Part shown: in pieces, positions 34,736 to 42,814 of the stretch | Layout: each line of letters starts with the position of its first letter | How positions within the stretch are numbered: position 1 is the stretch's first letter | Source: Bog-756 sp963699105 | GTDB lineage: Bacteria; Actinomycetota; Acidimicrobiia; Acidimicrobiales; RAAP-2 | Length of the DNA: 64,000 nt | Direction: 5' to 3' | NCBI GenBank assembly: GCA_963699105.1 | Contig: CAVOTI010000001.1 | Coordinates: forward strand, 682,001 to 746,000 | Program-made: the position numbers and the translations under genes | The notes under the pieces: generated by a model | What the model was told of the DNA's origin: nothing | Seen by the model: the letters and a program-made list of their open reading frames with translations, nothing else | Databases searched by the model: none

Positions 34736-35655
34736 GAGGTCTGGTCTCGGGATCCAGAGTTGACCCGGACCACGGCCTGATTCGTGACCAGACTCTCGAC
34801 CTGTTCCACCCGAAGATGGGTGGAAGTCGACGTGAACAAGGTCGGGAGTGTCCCGCTCGCCGATGTGCCCACTGATGACCACGAGACGGACCAGGTGATG
34901 GTGGCACTCACGACGAACGATCCGTCATTGGAATTTCCGTCCGGGGAAGGTTGTCCGGAGGACGACACGGAGTAGTCGTACCAGCAGGCGGTGGACTGGG
35001 CGGCGGCCGGCACCTCCTCCACGAACGGTGTACCCGGTCCGAAGCACGTCACACTGTCCCCGTCTCCCATCGACCAACGGATCGACATCGGGAGGGCCAC
35101 GGCTGTGGCGCTCACCGAGCCGATCGAGGCGGTCACCGAATAGGCATGCCAACTGGAGGCATCGACCCACAACCAGGTCGGAAGATTGACCACTGCAGCC
35201 TGGGAGGGATTGACGTGAATGTCGGGCTTGGGAAGCTGAATGGAGTTCTCCGCCTCCAGAGCGACCGTGTACGGATCGACGGCGGGCGACGGGGTGGTCG
35301 CCGTCTGGTCAGCGATCCAGATGGTCTGCGTCACCGAGTTTCCCGTTGCCAGATCGGTACAGGTGACCGAGTACCAACCTCCAGGGGTTGGTCCCCCGGG
35401 GGCGACACCACCTTCGTCGTTCAACACCAGGGCGGTATCCGTGCACAGCGGCTGGGCGGGACCTGACCCCGGACGACCGGATCCTCCCGGTATCGACGGT
35501 GCACCTCCACCGGATCGCCCACCGGTGGCGCCGACGGTGACGGTGCCGGTTCCGTTGTCGCTCCCCGACGTGGCGGCGTGGGCCGTACCGTCCGACCAGG
35601 CGACCAACGAGACGAACGTGGTGACCGCCACCAGTGCCCTCAGGATCGCTGGCAC
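34732..35655 (-). CDS. Secreted protein of unknown function, first gene of the tad operon
   Basis: A 307-residue protein with a signal peptide (PAILRALVAVTTFVSLVAWS to DGTAHA). The mature part is Gly/Ser/Thr-rich at first, then has a region with paired Cys (PLCTDTAL, SVTCTDL; SVTCFGPG, TACWYDYS) and many aromatic beta-strand-like segments such as WLWVDASSWHAYSV. GTG 35655 is preferred because AGGGGTGG lies upstream and a cleaner signal peptide results; ATG 35679 adds eight residues. I recognise no domain, but similar secreted proteins accompany actinobacterial tad genes. It overlaps cpaB by four bases. Confidence 0.65.
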   Translation of the reverse strand: MPAILRALVAVTTFVSLVAWSDGTAHAATSGSDNGTGTVTVGATGGRSGGGAPSIPGGSGRPGSGPAQPLCTDTALVLNDEGGVAPGGPTPGGWYSVTCTDLATGNSVTQTIWIADQTATTPSPAVDPYTVALEAENSIQLPKPDIHVNPSQAAVVNLPTWLWVDASSWHAYSVTASIGSVSATAVALPMSIRWSMGDGDSVTCFGPGTPFVEEVPAAAQSTACWYDYSVSSSGQPSPDGNSNDGSFVVSATITWSVSWSSVGTSASGTLPTLFTSTSTHLRVEQVESLVTNQAVVRVNSGSRDQTS

Positions 35656-35725
35656 GGACCCACCCCTATCGCCCGGCATTTCGAGGACCCGACGGACCGA
35701 TATCCAGGCATTTCATAGGCAGCGG

Positions 35726-35779
35726 ACAATAAGAGTTGTCGTGGGGGCCCGCAACGAAAGTTGCAGTACGACTGCAACT
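35726..35779 (-). promoter_or_regulatory. tad operon promoter with upstream perfect dyad
   Basis: On the minus strand TTGCGG (35754-35749), 17 bases, TATTGT (35731-35726) makes a sigma-70-like promoter, about 50-70 bp from the first gene. Immediately upstream AGTTGCAG (35759-35766) and CTGCAACT (35772-35779) form a perfect 8-bp dyad with a 5-base loop. A second GCAAC/GTTGC pair overlaps it at 35751-35764. This is a good place for a regulator. Confidence 0.5.
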
Positions 35780-36196
35780 AGTTCGGTCGGGTTCGACGCC
35801 GGCGGCCCAGACCGCCACCGATCGCTGGTATGGAAAGGCTGACCGGACCGACACGCGTGGAGTATGGAGCGGCTACCTTGCCGGATTCTTGCCGCCGACC
35901 TTGCACGAGCTGTTTCGGTCGGTGGCCCCGGGGGTCGGACCGGACCGGTGGCCGTCACTTCCCGTTGCGGGAGAACGGTTCTCGATCGGTCGGGTCACCG
36001 TTGCCGGCGGAATGTCGGGACCGCCGACGCGCCGGTCCGGTCTTCGTTGCCGACATGAGAGGTCCCGCACATGGATCGACATCGTGGCGACGGCGGTACG
36101 TCGATGGCCGGGACGGACCCTCCGGTCACCGACTACGTGAAGCGCGCCGATCACCGCCATGAGTGGTCGGCTCCGGCCAGCCCCTGGGTGACGAAA
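35780..36196. other. Intergenic region with no recognised gene
   Basis: About 420 bp between the tad promoter region and the membrane-protein gene (36197-37216). It holds several overlapping short open frames on both strands, of Arg/Pro/Gly-rich composition without a clear ribosome-binding site or family motif. I see nothing I can name. Confidence 0.5.
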
Positions 36197-37216
36197 TCAG
36201 GTGGATCCGGAAGAGATCGGTGGGGTGGCCGGTGAAACGACCGCCTCCGCCACCCCGGTAGGTGCGGTCGGAGGGGTCTTCGCGTCGCCGGAATCCGACC
36301 CCTGCCGGGTGACCAGCTTGGCACTGAATTTGACCGCCTTGGTGGCCGTGGTGGCGCCGGTCTGGAGGACCACGGCCACGGCCAGCAGGATGATGGCCGG
36401 GATGAGCAGCGCCCGGACCCCGAGCATGAGGATGGCTACCCGGCCCAGGGCGTAGGGGGGTGAGCACACCGTGGCCCCGATGACCCCGCCCAGGGCGGCA
36501 GCGGTCACCTTGTCCTTACGCGACCGGTCCGACTTGATCCCGGCCAGCCTGGAAGGGACGGCCACGTAGGCCAGCATCATGGCGGCCACCACGATGCTGA
36601 GGGCCAGGGCGTACCAGAAGAGGCCCCAGCGCTGGACCACCAGGGCGGCGACGCCGAGGGCGATGCCGATCACGAACCCGTAGGACACGATGGTCCTGAG
36701 ATGCCGACGGGCCTGGGCGAAGGCAGGGCGGATCTCCGGCTTGCCCGGTTTGGAGATGGCAAAGGCGAAGACGGCGTTGAGAAAGAAACTGGCGGCGGTG
36801 ACGGCCGCCACCGCCAGTAGGGCGGGGACCAGCAACGGACCCCGGATGATGTGGAACCCCTTGCCCCGGAAGACGTGCAGCTTGATGTCCAGCATGGCCA
36901 GCCAGATCCACATGGCCGGCAACACCTGCACCAGGGTCAGCCGCCAGTTGGTGACCAGCAACTTCAACCCCTGGAACAGCATGGCGAAGGCGCCGACCAC
37001 CAGGGCCAGCGGCGCCAACCAGCGGCTGCGCTGGCTCAGTCCGAGGATGGCCTTTTCGACCATCGACTCGTCGCCGTCGCGGATGGCCTGGATCAAGTGC
37101 CTGACCAGGAGAACAACCGTGGCCCGCCGGGTGCGCTGATCGTCGGGAGCGGGTAGTTCTCGGGCCGGATGCCGGTGAGGCCCGTCCGAGGTGTCCATCA
37201 CCGCGCCGTCGCTCAT
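36197..37216 (-). CDS. Polytopic membrane protein of unknown function
   Basis: A 339-residue protein with about six to eight membrane segments (WLAPLALVVGAFAMLFQGLK; VLPAMWIWLAMLDIKL; LLVPALLAVAAVTAASFFLN; SYGFVIGIALGVAALVV; LFWYALALSIVVAAMMLAYV; ALLIPAIILLAVAVVLQTG). The N-terminal 40 and C-terminal 35 residues are soluble, the latter Pro/Thr-rich. I do not recognise the family with certainty. ATG 37216 is the first start. It is divergent from ettA. Confidence 0.7.
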   Translation of the reverse strand: MSDGAVMDTSDGPHRHPARELPAPDDQRTRRATVVLLVRHLIQAIRDGDESMVEKAILGLSQRSRWLAPLALVVGAFAMLFQGLKLLVTNWRLTLVQVLPAMWIWLAMLDIKLHVFRGKGFHIIRGPLLVPALLAVAAVTAASFFLNAVFAFAISKPGKPEIRPAFAQARRHLRTIVSYGFVIGIALGVAALVVQRWGLFWYALALSIVVAAMMLAYVAVPSRLAGIKSDRSRKDKVTAAALGGVIGATVCSPPYALGRVAILMLGVRALLIPAIILLAVAVVLQTGATTATKAVKFSAKLVTRQGSDSGDAKTPPTAPTGVAEAVVSPATPPISSGST

Positions 37217-37381
37217 CGGGCAAGGCTACTTTGTCCCCTGGTCCCAGCCGTGGGCGGCGGACCCTGGGTAGGCCAGGGGCGACCCTTGGGAGGCCGCGGG
37301 ACGACCCTCGGAGACATGCCCGTACCGGTCGGGCACCTACCCGGTACCGGAGGGCTTCCCGCCTGCGCCACACTGTTCGGT

Positions 37382-39061
37382 ATGCCAGCTCAGTACATCT
37401 ACACCATGCGTGACCTGCGAAGGTTCTACCCACCCGACCGTGAAGTGCTCAAAGGGATCAATCTCTCCTTCTATCCCGGCGCCAAGATCGGCGTGATCGG
37501 CGGGAACGGTTCGGGCAAGTCGTCACTCCTGCGGGTGATGGCGGGCGAGGACGACGGATACAGCGGCGAGGCCCGCCTCACTGCCGGCTTCACCGTCGGC
37601 CATCTGGCGCAAGAGCCCCAGCTCGATCCGAAAAAGGACGTCCTCGGCAACGTGTCCGACGGAGTGGCCGAGACCAAGGCGCTGGTCGACCGGTTCAATC
37701 AGGTGTGCGCGGCCATGGGCCAGCCCGACGCGGATTTCGACAAGTTGCTGAGCGAACAGGCCGAGCTGCAGGACAAGATCGACGCAGCCGGAGCCTGGGA
37801 CCTCGAACGCACCTTCGACATCGCCATGGACGCCCTCCGACTCCCCCCCGGCGATGCCGACGTCTCCACCCTGTCGGGTGGCGAGCGTCGCCGGGTCGCC
37901 CTGTGCCGGCTGCTCCTGTCCAAGCCCGATCTGCTGCTCCTCGACGAGCCCACCAACCATCTCGATGCCGAATCGGTGGCCTGGCTCGAACGGACCCTGC
38001 AGGAGTACCCGGGCACCGTGGTGGCGGTGACCCACGACCGCTACTTCCTCGACAACGTGGCCGGGTGGATCCTCGAGTTGGACAGGGGCGCCGGTATCCC
38101 CTGGGAGGGCAACTACTCGTCGTGGCTGGAGCAGAAGCAGGCCCGACTGGCCGGCGAACAGAAGGCCGACAAATCCCGCCAAGAAGCCCTGCAGCGGGAA
38201 CTCGAATGGATACGCATGTCCCCCCGGGCCCGGCAGAGCAAGGGCAAGGCCCGGATCAACGCCTACAACGACCTGGTGGCGGAAGCGGAAGCCGCCGACC
38301 GTCGGGCTGACAAGCTGGAGATCACCATCCCGGCCGGCCCGCGCCTCGGCGATCGGGTGGTCGACGCCGACGGTCTGGTGAAGGGGTTCGGTGACCGACT
38401 CCTCATCGATGGGCTCTCCTTTCTCTTACCCCCGGGCGGGATCGTGGGCGTCATCGGTCCCAACGGAGCCGGCAAGACCACCCTGTTCCGGATGATCGTT
38501 GGAGAAGAGACACCCGACGACGGCACCCTGGAGGTGGGCGCCACCGTCCAGCTGGCCTACGTCGACCAGTCCCGTGACGAGCTGTCGCCTGACGCCACCG
38601 TGTTCGACGAGATCACCGGCGGGCAGGATCTGTTGGTGGTTGGCCATCGTGAGCTGCACGGGCGGGCCTACGTCGCCAGTTTCGGGTTTACCGGAAGCGA
38701 CCAACAAAAGAAGGTCGGAGACCTCTCCGGTGGTGAGCGAAACCGTGTCCAGCTGGCCAAAGTCCTGAAGGAAGGAGGCAACGTGCTCCTCCTCGACGAG
38801 CCCACCAACGACCTGGACGTCGACACCCTCCGTGCTCTCGAAGAGGCCCTGCTCGGATTTCCGGGATGCGTGGTGGTGATCAGCCACGATCGCTGGTTCC
38901 TCGACCGGATCTCCACTCACGTACTGGCCTTCGAGGGCAACTCCGAGGTCCGCTGGTGGGAGGGGAACTTCAGCGACTACGAAGCCGACCGCAAGAAGCG
39001 CCTCGGGGTCGATGCCGACCAGCCCCACCGTATCCGCTACAAGCCGCTGGTGCGCCAGTGA
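37382..39061 (+). CDS. ettA: Energy-dependent translational throttle protein EttA (ABC-F)
   Basis: A 559-residue ABC-F ATPase, very close to the usual EttA length. Two ATP-binding cassettes are present. The first has GVIGGNGSGKSSLLRVMAGE, signature LSGGERRRV and Walker B LLLLDEPTNHLD; the second has GVIGPNGAGKTTLFRMIVGE, LSGGERNRV and LLLDEPTNDLD. The linker between them contains a Lys/Arg-rich helical P-site tRNA-interaction region (SPRARQSKGKARINAYNDL). The N-terminus MPAQYIYTM matches EttA. EttA binds the ribosomal E site and gates the first peptide bond according to ATP/ADP. ATG 37382 is preferred over the longer open frame from 37169. Confidence 0.95.
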   Translation: MPAQYIYTMRDLRRFYPPDREVLKGINLSFYPGAKIGVIGGNGSGKSSLLRVMAGEDDGYSGEARLTAGFTVGHLAQEPQLDPKKDVLGNVSDGVAETKALVDRFNQVCAAMGQPDADFDKLLSEQAELQDKIDAAGAWDLERTFDIAMDALRLPPGDADVSTLSGGERRRVALCRLLLSKPDLLLLDEPTNHLDAESVAWLERTLQEYPGTVVAVTHDRYFLDNVAGWILELDRGAGIPWEGNYSSWLEQKQARLAGEQKADKSRQEALQRELEWIRMSPRARQSKGKARINAYNDLVAEAEAADRRADKLEITIPAGPRLGDRVVDADGLVKGFGDRLLIDGLSFLLPPGGIVGVIGPNGAGKTTLFRMIVGEETPDDGTLEVGATVQLAYVDQSRDELSPDATVFDEITGGQDLLVVGHRELHGRAYVASFGFTGSDQQKKVGDLSGGERNRVQLAKVLKEGGNVLLLDEPTNDLDVDTLRALEEALLGFPGCVVVISHDRWFLDRISTHVLAFEGNSEVRWWEGNFSDYEADRKKRLGVDADQPHRIRYKPLVRQ

Positions 39062-39073
39062 CGAGGGCGCCAC

Positions 39074-40165
39074 ATGGGCACCCGAGTTGACCGGCGTGGT
39101 CGGGACGACCGGGTGAGCACAGACGGGGCGACCGTTCGCCACAGCTTCGCCAGCGACAACTGGTCAGGGGTCCATCCCGACGTGTTGGCCGCCATGGTCG
39201 CGGCCAACGTCGGACACTCCCCCGCCTACGGTGCCGACCCGGTGACCGAGCGGGCCGTCGCCCTCTTCAGACAGCACTTCGGAGACGATACCGAAGTGTT
39301 CTTCGTGTTCAACGGGACAGGTGCCAACGTGGTCGGGCTCCAGTCACTGCTCCGGCCCTTCGAAGCGGTAATCTGCGCTGAAAGCGCTCACATCAACGTC
39401 GACGAGTGTGGGGCGCCCGAGCGGTTCCTCGGCAGCAAGCTGGTCGCCGTGCCCACCACCGATGGGAAACTGACGCCCGAACTGGTGGCCGCGGCCACCG
39501 AGGGGGTCGGTGACGAGCACCACGTCCAGCCCCGGGTGGTGTCGATCAGCCAGTCGTCCGAGGTCGGCACATGTTATTCGGTCGACGAAGTCGGATCCCT
39601 GGCCGTCTGGGCCCACGATCACGGGATGTTCCTTCACCTCGACGGGGCCCGGCTCTCCAACGCCGCAGCCTCGCTGGGGGTCGGACTGGGGGCGTTCGGA
39701 TCGTCGATGGGCGTCGACGTGCTGTCATTCGGCGGCACGAAGAACGGAGCCATGGCCGCCGAGGCGGTGCTGGCCTTTGGGAAGTCGGACGACTCCCCCC
39801 TCCGCTACATCCGGAAGCAATCGATGCAGCTGGCTTCGAAGATGCGGTTCGTCTCCTCGCAGTTCACTGCGTTGCTTGCCGCCGACCTGTGGCGAAGCAA
39901 CGCCGAACACGCCAACGCCATGGCCCGCCGCCTGGCCGCCGGTGTGACCACCGTACCCGGGGTCGTCCTGGCCCATCCGGTCGAGGCCAACGGGGTCTTC
40001 GCCGTCCTTCCCCCGGCCGCCACCGAGATCCTGCAGCGCCACTACCCGTTCCACCTGTGGGACGAAGCGACGGGGGTGGTCCGGTGGATGGCCTCGTTCG
40101 ACACCACCGAGGCCGACGTCGACCGTTTGGTGGACTCCGTGGCCGAGGTCATGGGAACCCTTTAG
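39074..40165 (+). CDS. Low-specificity L-threonine aldolase family (PLP enzyme)
   Basis: A 363-residue fold-type I PLP enzyme (beta-eliminating lyase family). FASDNWSGVHPDVLAAMVAA at the N-terminus, VFNGTGANVVGLQSLLRPFE, HLDGARLSNAAASLG (PLP-binding Asp) and SFGGTKNGAMAAEAVL (Schiff-base Lys) are the family blocks. It cleaves L-threonine or allo-threonine to glycine and acetaldehyde. ATG 39074 lies 12 bp after ettA; GTG 39113 (VSTDGATVRHSF) is an equally reasonable start. Its 3' end overlaps the convergent TIGR03084 gene by four bases. Confidence 0.85.
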   Translation: MGTRVDRRGRDDRVSTDGATVRHSFASDNWSGVHPDVLAAMVAANVGHSPAYGADPVTERAVALFRQHFGDDTEVFFVFNGTGANVVGLQSLLRPFEAVICAESAHINVDECGAPERFLGSKLVAVPTTDGKLTPELVAAATEGVGDEHHVQPRVVSISQSSEVGTCYSVDEVGSLAVWAHDHGMFLHLDGARLSNAAASLGVGLGAFGSSMGVDVLSFGGTKNGAMAAEAVLAFGKSDDSPLRYIRKQSMQLASKMRFVSSQFTALLAADLWRSNAEHANAMARRLAAGVTTVPGVVLAHPVEANGVFAVLPPAATEILQRHYPFHLWDEATGVVRWMASFDTTEADVDRLVDSVAEVMGTL

Positions 40166-40971
40166 CCCGGGGGCGGTGGCCGGCCCTTCCCCGGAGGTCC
40201 GGCGAACGCCTGGGCCACCGACATCCACTCCACCGCTACGTCACCGTCGACTTCGAGGTCGGTGTCGAGCGGGTTCCGCCGTTGGGTCACGACCAGGCAG
40301 AAATCGAGGGCCGGACCCCTGATGCCGGCAGTGCCGACACTGGCGTCGGCCGCACCCACCTCCCACCTCCACTCGGCGCCGGATGGCGCGGTGAGAACCA
40401 CGTCGATCCGCCCCGGCGGCACTTGGAGGCCGTGGACCAGATAGGAGAACGGCCGGGCACGGACCCCGAGATGGGCCACATGGTGCAGGCGGCCGGTGGG
40501 GAGGCGTCGGTCACCGAGAGCGTCGGCAACGTCCTGGCCGTGGGCCCAGGTCTCCATCAGGCGAGCCGAGATGAAGGACAGAGCTCCCATGGGAGGACCG
40601 AACCAGGGCACCCGGGCGGACGGGTCGGCGGCGGCAAAGGCTGTCATCATTCCCCGGTGGGAGCGCTGCCACCAGGCCAGCAACTCAGCCCCGTCCATCG
40701 CACGGCCCTCGGCCAGGTGCACCCCCATCGGGTCACCCTCGGTGGCCATCATCTTCTCGGCCACCCCGGCGAACTTCTCGGGCTCGACCATGGCCATCCG
40801 CCCGGCATCGTCGAAAAAGGCCAAGTGGCTGATCTGGTCCCGCACCATCCAGCCCTCTGCGGGCGTTGCCAACTCCCACTCGGGAGAATCGGTGGCAAGT
40901 CGGGAGACCAGGGAGTACAGATCGTCATACTCGTCGTCGAGATCAGCGAGCAATTCGGGCAACGTGGGCAT
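40162..40971 (-). CDS. TIGR03084 family protein (DinB-like/mycothiol-dependent type)
   Basis: A 269-residue actinobacterial protein. The N-terminal DinB-like helical bundle has PAEGWMVRDQISHLAFFDDA with the metal-ligand-type His. The second motif SARLMETWAHGQDVADALG carries Glu/His pairs, as in mycothiol-dependent maleylpyruvate isomerase-like proteins. The C-terminal half is the SCP2-like part with a 'P.G......P' ending. It probably binds a divalent metal and acts with mycothiol, but the substrate is unknown. TIGR03084 genes often accompany acyl-CoA or polyketide metabolism. The start is ATG 40971. Confidence 0.8.
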   Translation of the reverse strand: MPTLPELLADLDDEYDDLYSLVSRLATDSPEWELATPAEGWMVRDQISHLAFFDDAGRMAMVEPEKFAGVAEKMMATEGDPMGVHLAEGRAMDGAELLAWWQRSHRGMMTAFAAADPSARVPWFGPPMGALSFISARLMETWAHGQDVADALGDRRLPTGRLHHVAHLGVRARPFSYLVHGLQVPPGRIDVVLTAPSGAEWRWEVGAADASVGTAGIRGPALDFCLVVTQRRNPLDTDLEVDGDVAVEWMSVAQAFAGPPGKGRPPPPG

Positions 40972-41038
40972 CGGTGCGAGGCTAGGCGGTCAGTTCGTGG
41001 AGGCGACGAGTCCGGAGCTTCGGCGTGTTGGTATCAGG

Positions 41039-41081
41039 AATAACGTGAGGGGGGTATGTCAGATACCGTCGGTACGTTATT
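41039..41081. promoter_or_regulatory. Nested inverted repeat in the gap between DUF503 and TIGR03084 genes
   Basis: AATAACGT (41039-41046) and ACGTTATT (41074-41081) are exact complements, enclosing GGTAT (41053-41057) and ATACC (41063-41067). The 138-bp gap contains little else. It shares AATAAC-N8-GGTATGTCA with the minus strand near 14,090 and CCGTnGGTnCGTTATT with 62,483. It could be an operator or an attenuator-like hairpin. Confidence 0.45.
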
Positions 41082-41109
41082 TGAGAAAGCAAATGCCCCG
41101 AGGTGGCGC

Positions 41110-41403
41110 TCACCCGCTCCCCTCCAGCCAGCTCCGACTGGTGGCGAGGACCTCGATCTCCGGATGGGACCACACGTAGCGATCGACCGAGTCGAGCACC
41201 TCTTCCACGTGCCCGGGTGAGCCGGCCACGGCGGCAAAACCGAGCTCCGACCGCTGCCACTGGTCCTGGTAACCGGTTTCGGCGGCGGCCACGCCGAAGC
41301 GAGACCTGCAGGACTCGACGATGTGCTTGACGACGGTGCGCTTGTCCTTCAAAGACGTGCTCCCGCGGATCCTGAACTCCACGGTGAGGGCGCAGGCGTG
41401 CAT
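41110..41403 (-). CDS. DUF503 / YlxP-family protein
   Basis: A 97-residue protein matching the DUF503 pattern: LTVEFRIRGSTSLKDKRTVV, then RSRFGVAAAETGYQDQWQRS. The family normally starts a few residues before 'L...LRI....SLK.KR', so ATG 41403 (MHACALTVEF) is preferred to ATG 41430. Members are small, conserved and often near translation or ribosome-maturation genes, but the function is not established. No strong ribosome-binding site is visible. Confidence 0.8.
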   Translation of the reverse strand: MHACALTVEFRIRGSTSLKDKRTVVKHIVESCRSRFGVAAAETGYQDQWQRSELGFAAVAGSPGHVEEVLDSVDRYVWSHPEIEVLATSRSWLEGSG

Positions 41404-41506
41404 CACAGCTACACAATGGCCCCGATCCATGAGCCGTTGCCCAGGGACCGGCTGCGCCCCGGTACGGATGGGGGACGGTGCCGAGGCGCACCGGCCCTGG
41501 GGGATC

Positions 41507-41758
41507 TCAAGCCGCCGAGGAGGGACCGGCCCGCACCCTCGAACCGACGGCGGGATTCGAAGCCTCGGTGCCGGCGGTGCCGGCGGTGCCGGCGGTCGAG
41601 TGGGAAGTGGCCCCGGCCCCCCATCGGCCGCCGAGGGACAACCCGAGAGCTGCGGCAGCTGCGGTGGTGACTCTCACCCCCTTGCGTCTCCGGCTCACGG
41701 CGGGGAACGGATCCCGCTCGCACCAGTTCATCAGGTCGGCCACTTCGGTGTCGCTCAT
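41507..41758 (-). CDS. Small hypothetical protein with Ala-Gly-Thr repeat tail
   Basis: An 83-residue protein. The strong AAGGAGG ribosome-binding site 5 bp before ATG 41758 makes it a likely real gene. The N-terminus MSDTEVADLMNWCERDPFPA is followed by a basic patch (RRRKGVRV) and a hydrophobic stretch (TTAAAAALGLSLGG) that could be a membrane anchor. The tail contains TAG-TAG-TAG repeats encoded by three exact 9-bp units (41566-41592). No family recognised. Confidence 0.55.
   Translation of the reverse strand: MSDTEVADLMNWCERDPFPAVSRRRKGVRVTTAAAAALGLSLGGRWGAGATSHSTAGTAGTAGTEASNPAVGSRVRAGPSSAA
41566..41592 (-). repeat. Three 9-bp tandem repeats in the small protein gene
   Basis: CGGTGCCGG repeated three times without interruption, coding Thr-Ala-Gly units. 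Prone to slippage. Confidence 0.7.
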
Positions 41759-41875
41759 GTCGTCCTCCTTGGCTGTCGGTCGGCGTCGACAACGACTATG
41801 AGCGTGCCCGCTGTGCCTGCGCTGTGCCCCAGACCGGCGCTCCCTGATAAATGCCGAACGGACAGACCCCGTCCC

Positions 41876-42406
41876 TCAGGGTCGGGATGCCTCGACCATC
41901 GACAGCACATCGGACCACCCGAGCCCCACCGTCTCACCGATCACTATCCGGTCCTGGGAGTCGACCAACACGAAGAATGGATAACCGAGTACCCGGTAGT
42001 CGTCCCAGGCCTGGTCGCTCATCACCACCGGCACCTCGTTGACCCCGAGGGCGGCCCGCCCCACGTCGGCCGGGTCAACCGAGTCGGGTCCTTTCGTCAC
42101 CACGACAATCGACACGTCGGCCGGTAGTCCCCGGGCACTGGTATCCCGCAGTCCCCGCCAGAATTCGTCGCACCCGTCGCACCGGACGTGCAGGAAGCAC
42201 AGGAGTAGGGGACCTTCGATCGTCCCGATCACCACCTCGACGGCCCCACCCGACGGTCGCACCCCGGCGACGTCTGACGCCGGCTGTCGGCGAGACGACT
42301 CGACCGGGCCGGAGGGGATTGGCCTCAGACCGGCCCGAAAAGCCGGGTCCAGACGGGGATCTGTCGGCCCGATCGGTGGCCCCTTACCGGGCCCCTGGGT
42401 CTTCAT
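41876..42406 (-). CDS. Thioredoxin-fold (TlpA/AhpC-like) protein
   Basis: A 176-residue thioredoxin-like protein. The active-site motif C76-D-G-C79 in LLLCFLHVRCDGCDEFWRGL, and the cis-Pro loop LGYPFFVLVDSQDRIV, fit a TlpA/peroxiredoxin-like redox fold. No signal peptide is evident, so a cytosolic thiol-disulfide role is likely. ATG 42406 (MKTQGPGKGP) is chosen as the start; the upstream frame is basic and unlike the family. Confidence 0.7.
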   Translation of the reverse strand: MKTQGPGKGPPIGPTDPRLDPAFRAGLRPIPSGPVESSRRQPASDVAGVRPSGGAVEVVIGTIEGPLLLCFLHVRCDGCDEFWRGLRDTSARGLPADVSIVVVTKGPDSVDPADVGRAALGVNEVPVVMSDQAWDDYRVLGYPFFVLVDSQDRIVIGETVGLGWSDVLSMVEASRP

Positions 42407-42458
42407 CGACGGTTCACGGAGTGCGAACCGGGAGCGGACGCATGGCCGGACCGACCGG

Positions 42459-42749
42459 TCAGTCTTCGATGATCTCGATGGCGTCGCCGTTGCCGCACCA
42501 ACGGCACGACACCTCTTCAACCGACTCGTCGAGCACGTCGACGTCCTCGACGGTCAGATCGCCCCCCACCGAGTAGTGGTGGAAGGACATGGTGCGCCGG
42601 CTGGTCAACACGTTGAAACGGGTCAGGTTCCCGCACGCCGTGCACCGGTACCGTGTCACGCCACCGGTGGTCACATCGGTGGTCGCCGTCGGCGGGGCGG
42701 CGTCGGTGGTCGGGCCGGCAGCGGATGGTGATTCAGTGGGGGTCACCAC
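42459..42749 (-). CDS. Small zinc-ribbon protein
   Basis: A 96-residue protein with two CxxC pairs (RYRCTACGNL and VSCRWCGNG), forming a zinc ribbon around a domain with many acidic residues (VEDVDVLDESVEEV). The first 30 residues are Thr/Ala/Pro-rich. It is a common small actinobacterial protein type. Function unknown. Confidence 0.7.
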   Translation of the reverse strand: MVTPTESPSAAGPTTDAAPPTATTDVTTGGVTRYRCTACGNLTRFNVLTSRRTMSFHHYSVGGDLTVEDVDVLDESVEEVSCRWCGNGDAIEIIED

Positions 42750-42814
42750 CCCAACGGTAGCCGCCCCGGGGCCTGGTCATGGGTGGCCCGGCCTTCGATG
42801 AGGGGGCCCGGCCC

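Noticed and set aside
35736..36162. Three overlapping short plus-strand open frames in the gap after the tad operon
   Set aside because: Arg/Pro/Gly-rich, mutually overlapping, no ribosome-binding site or family pattern.
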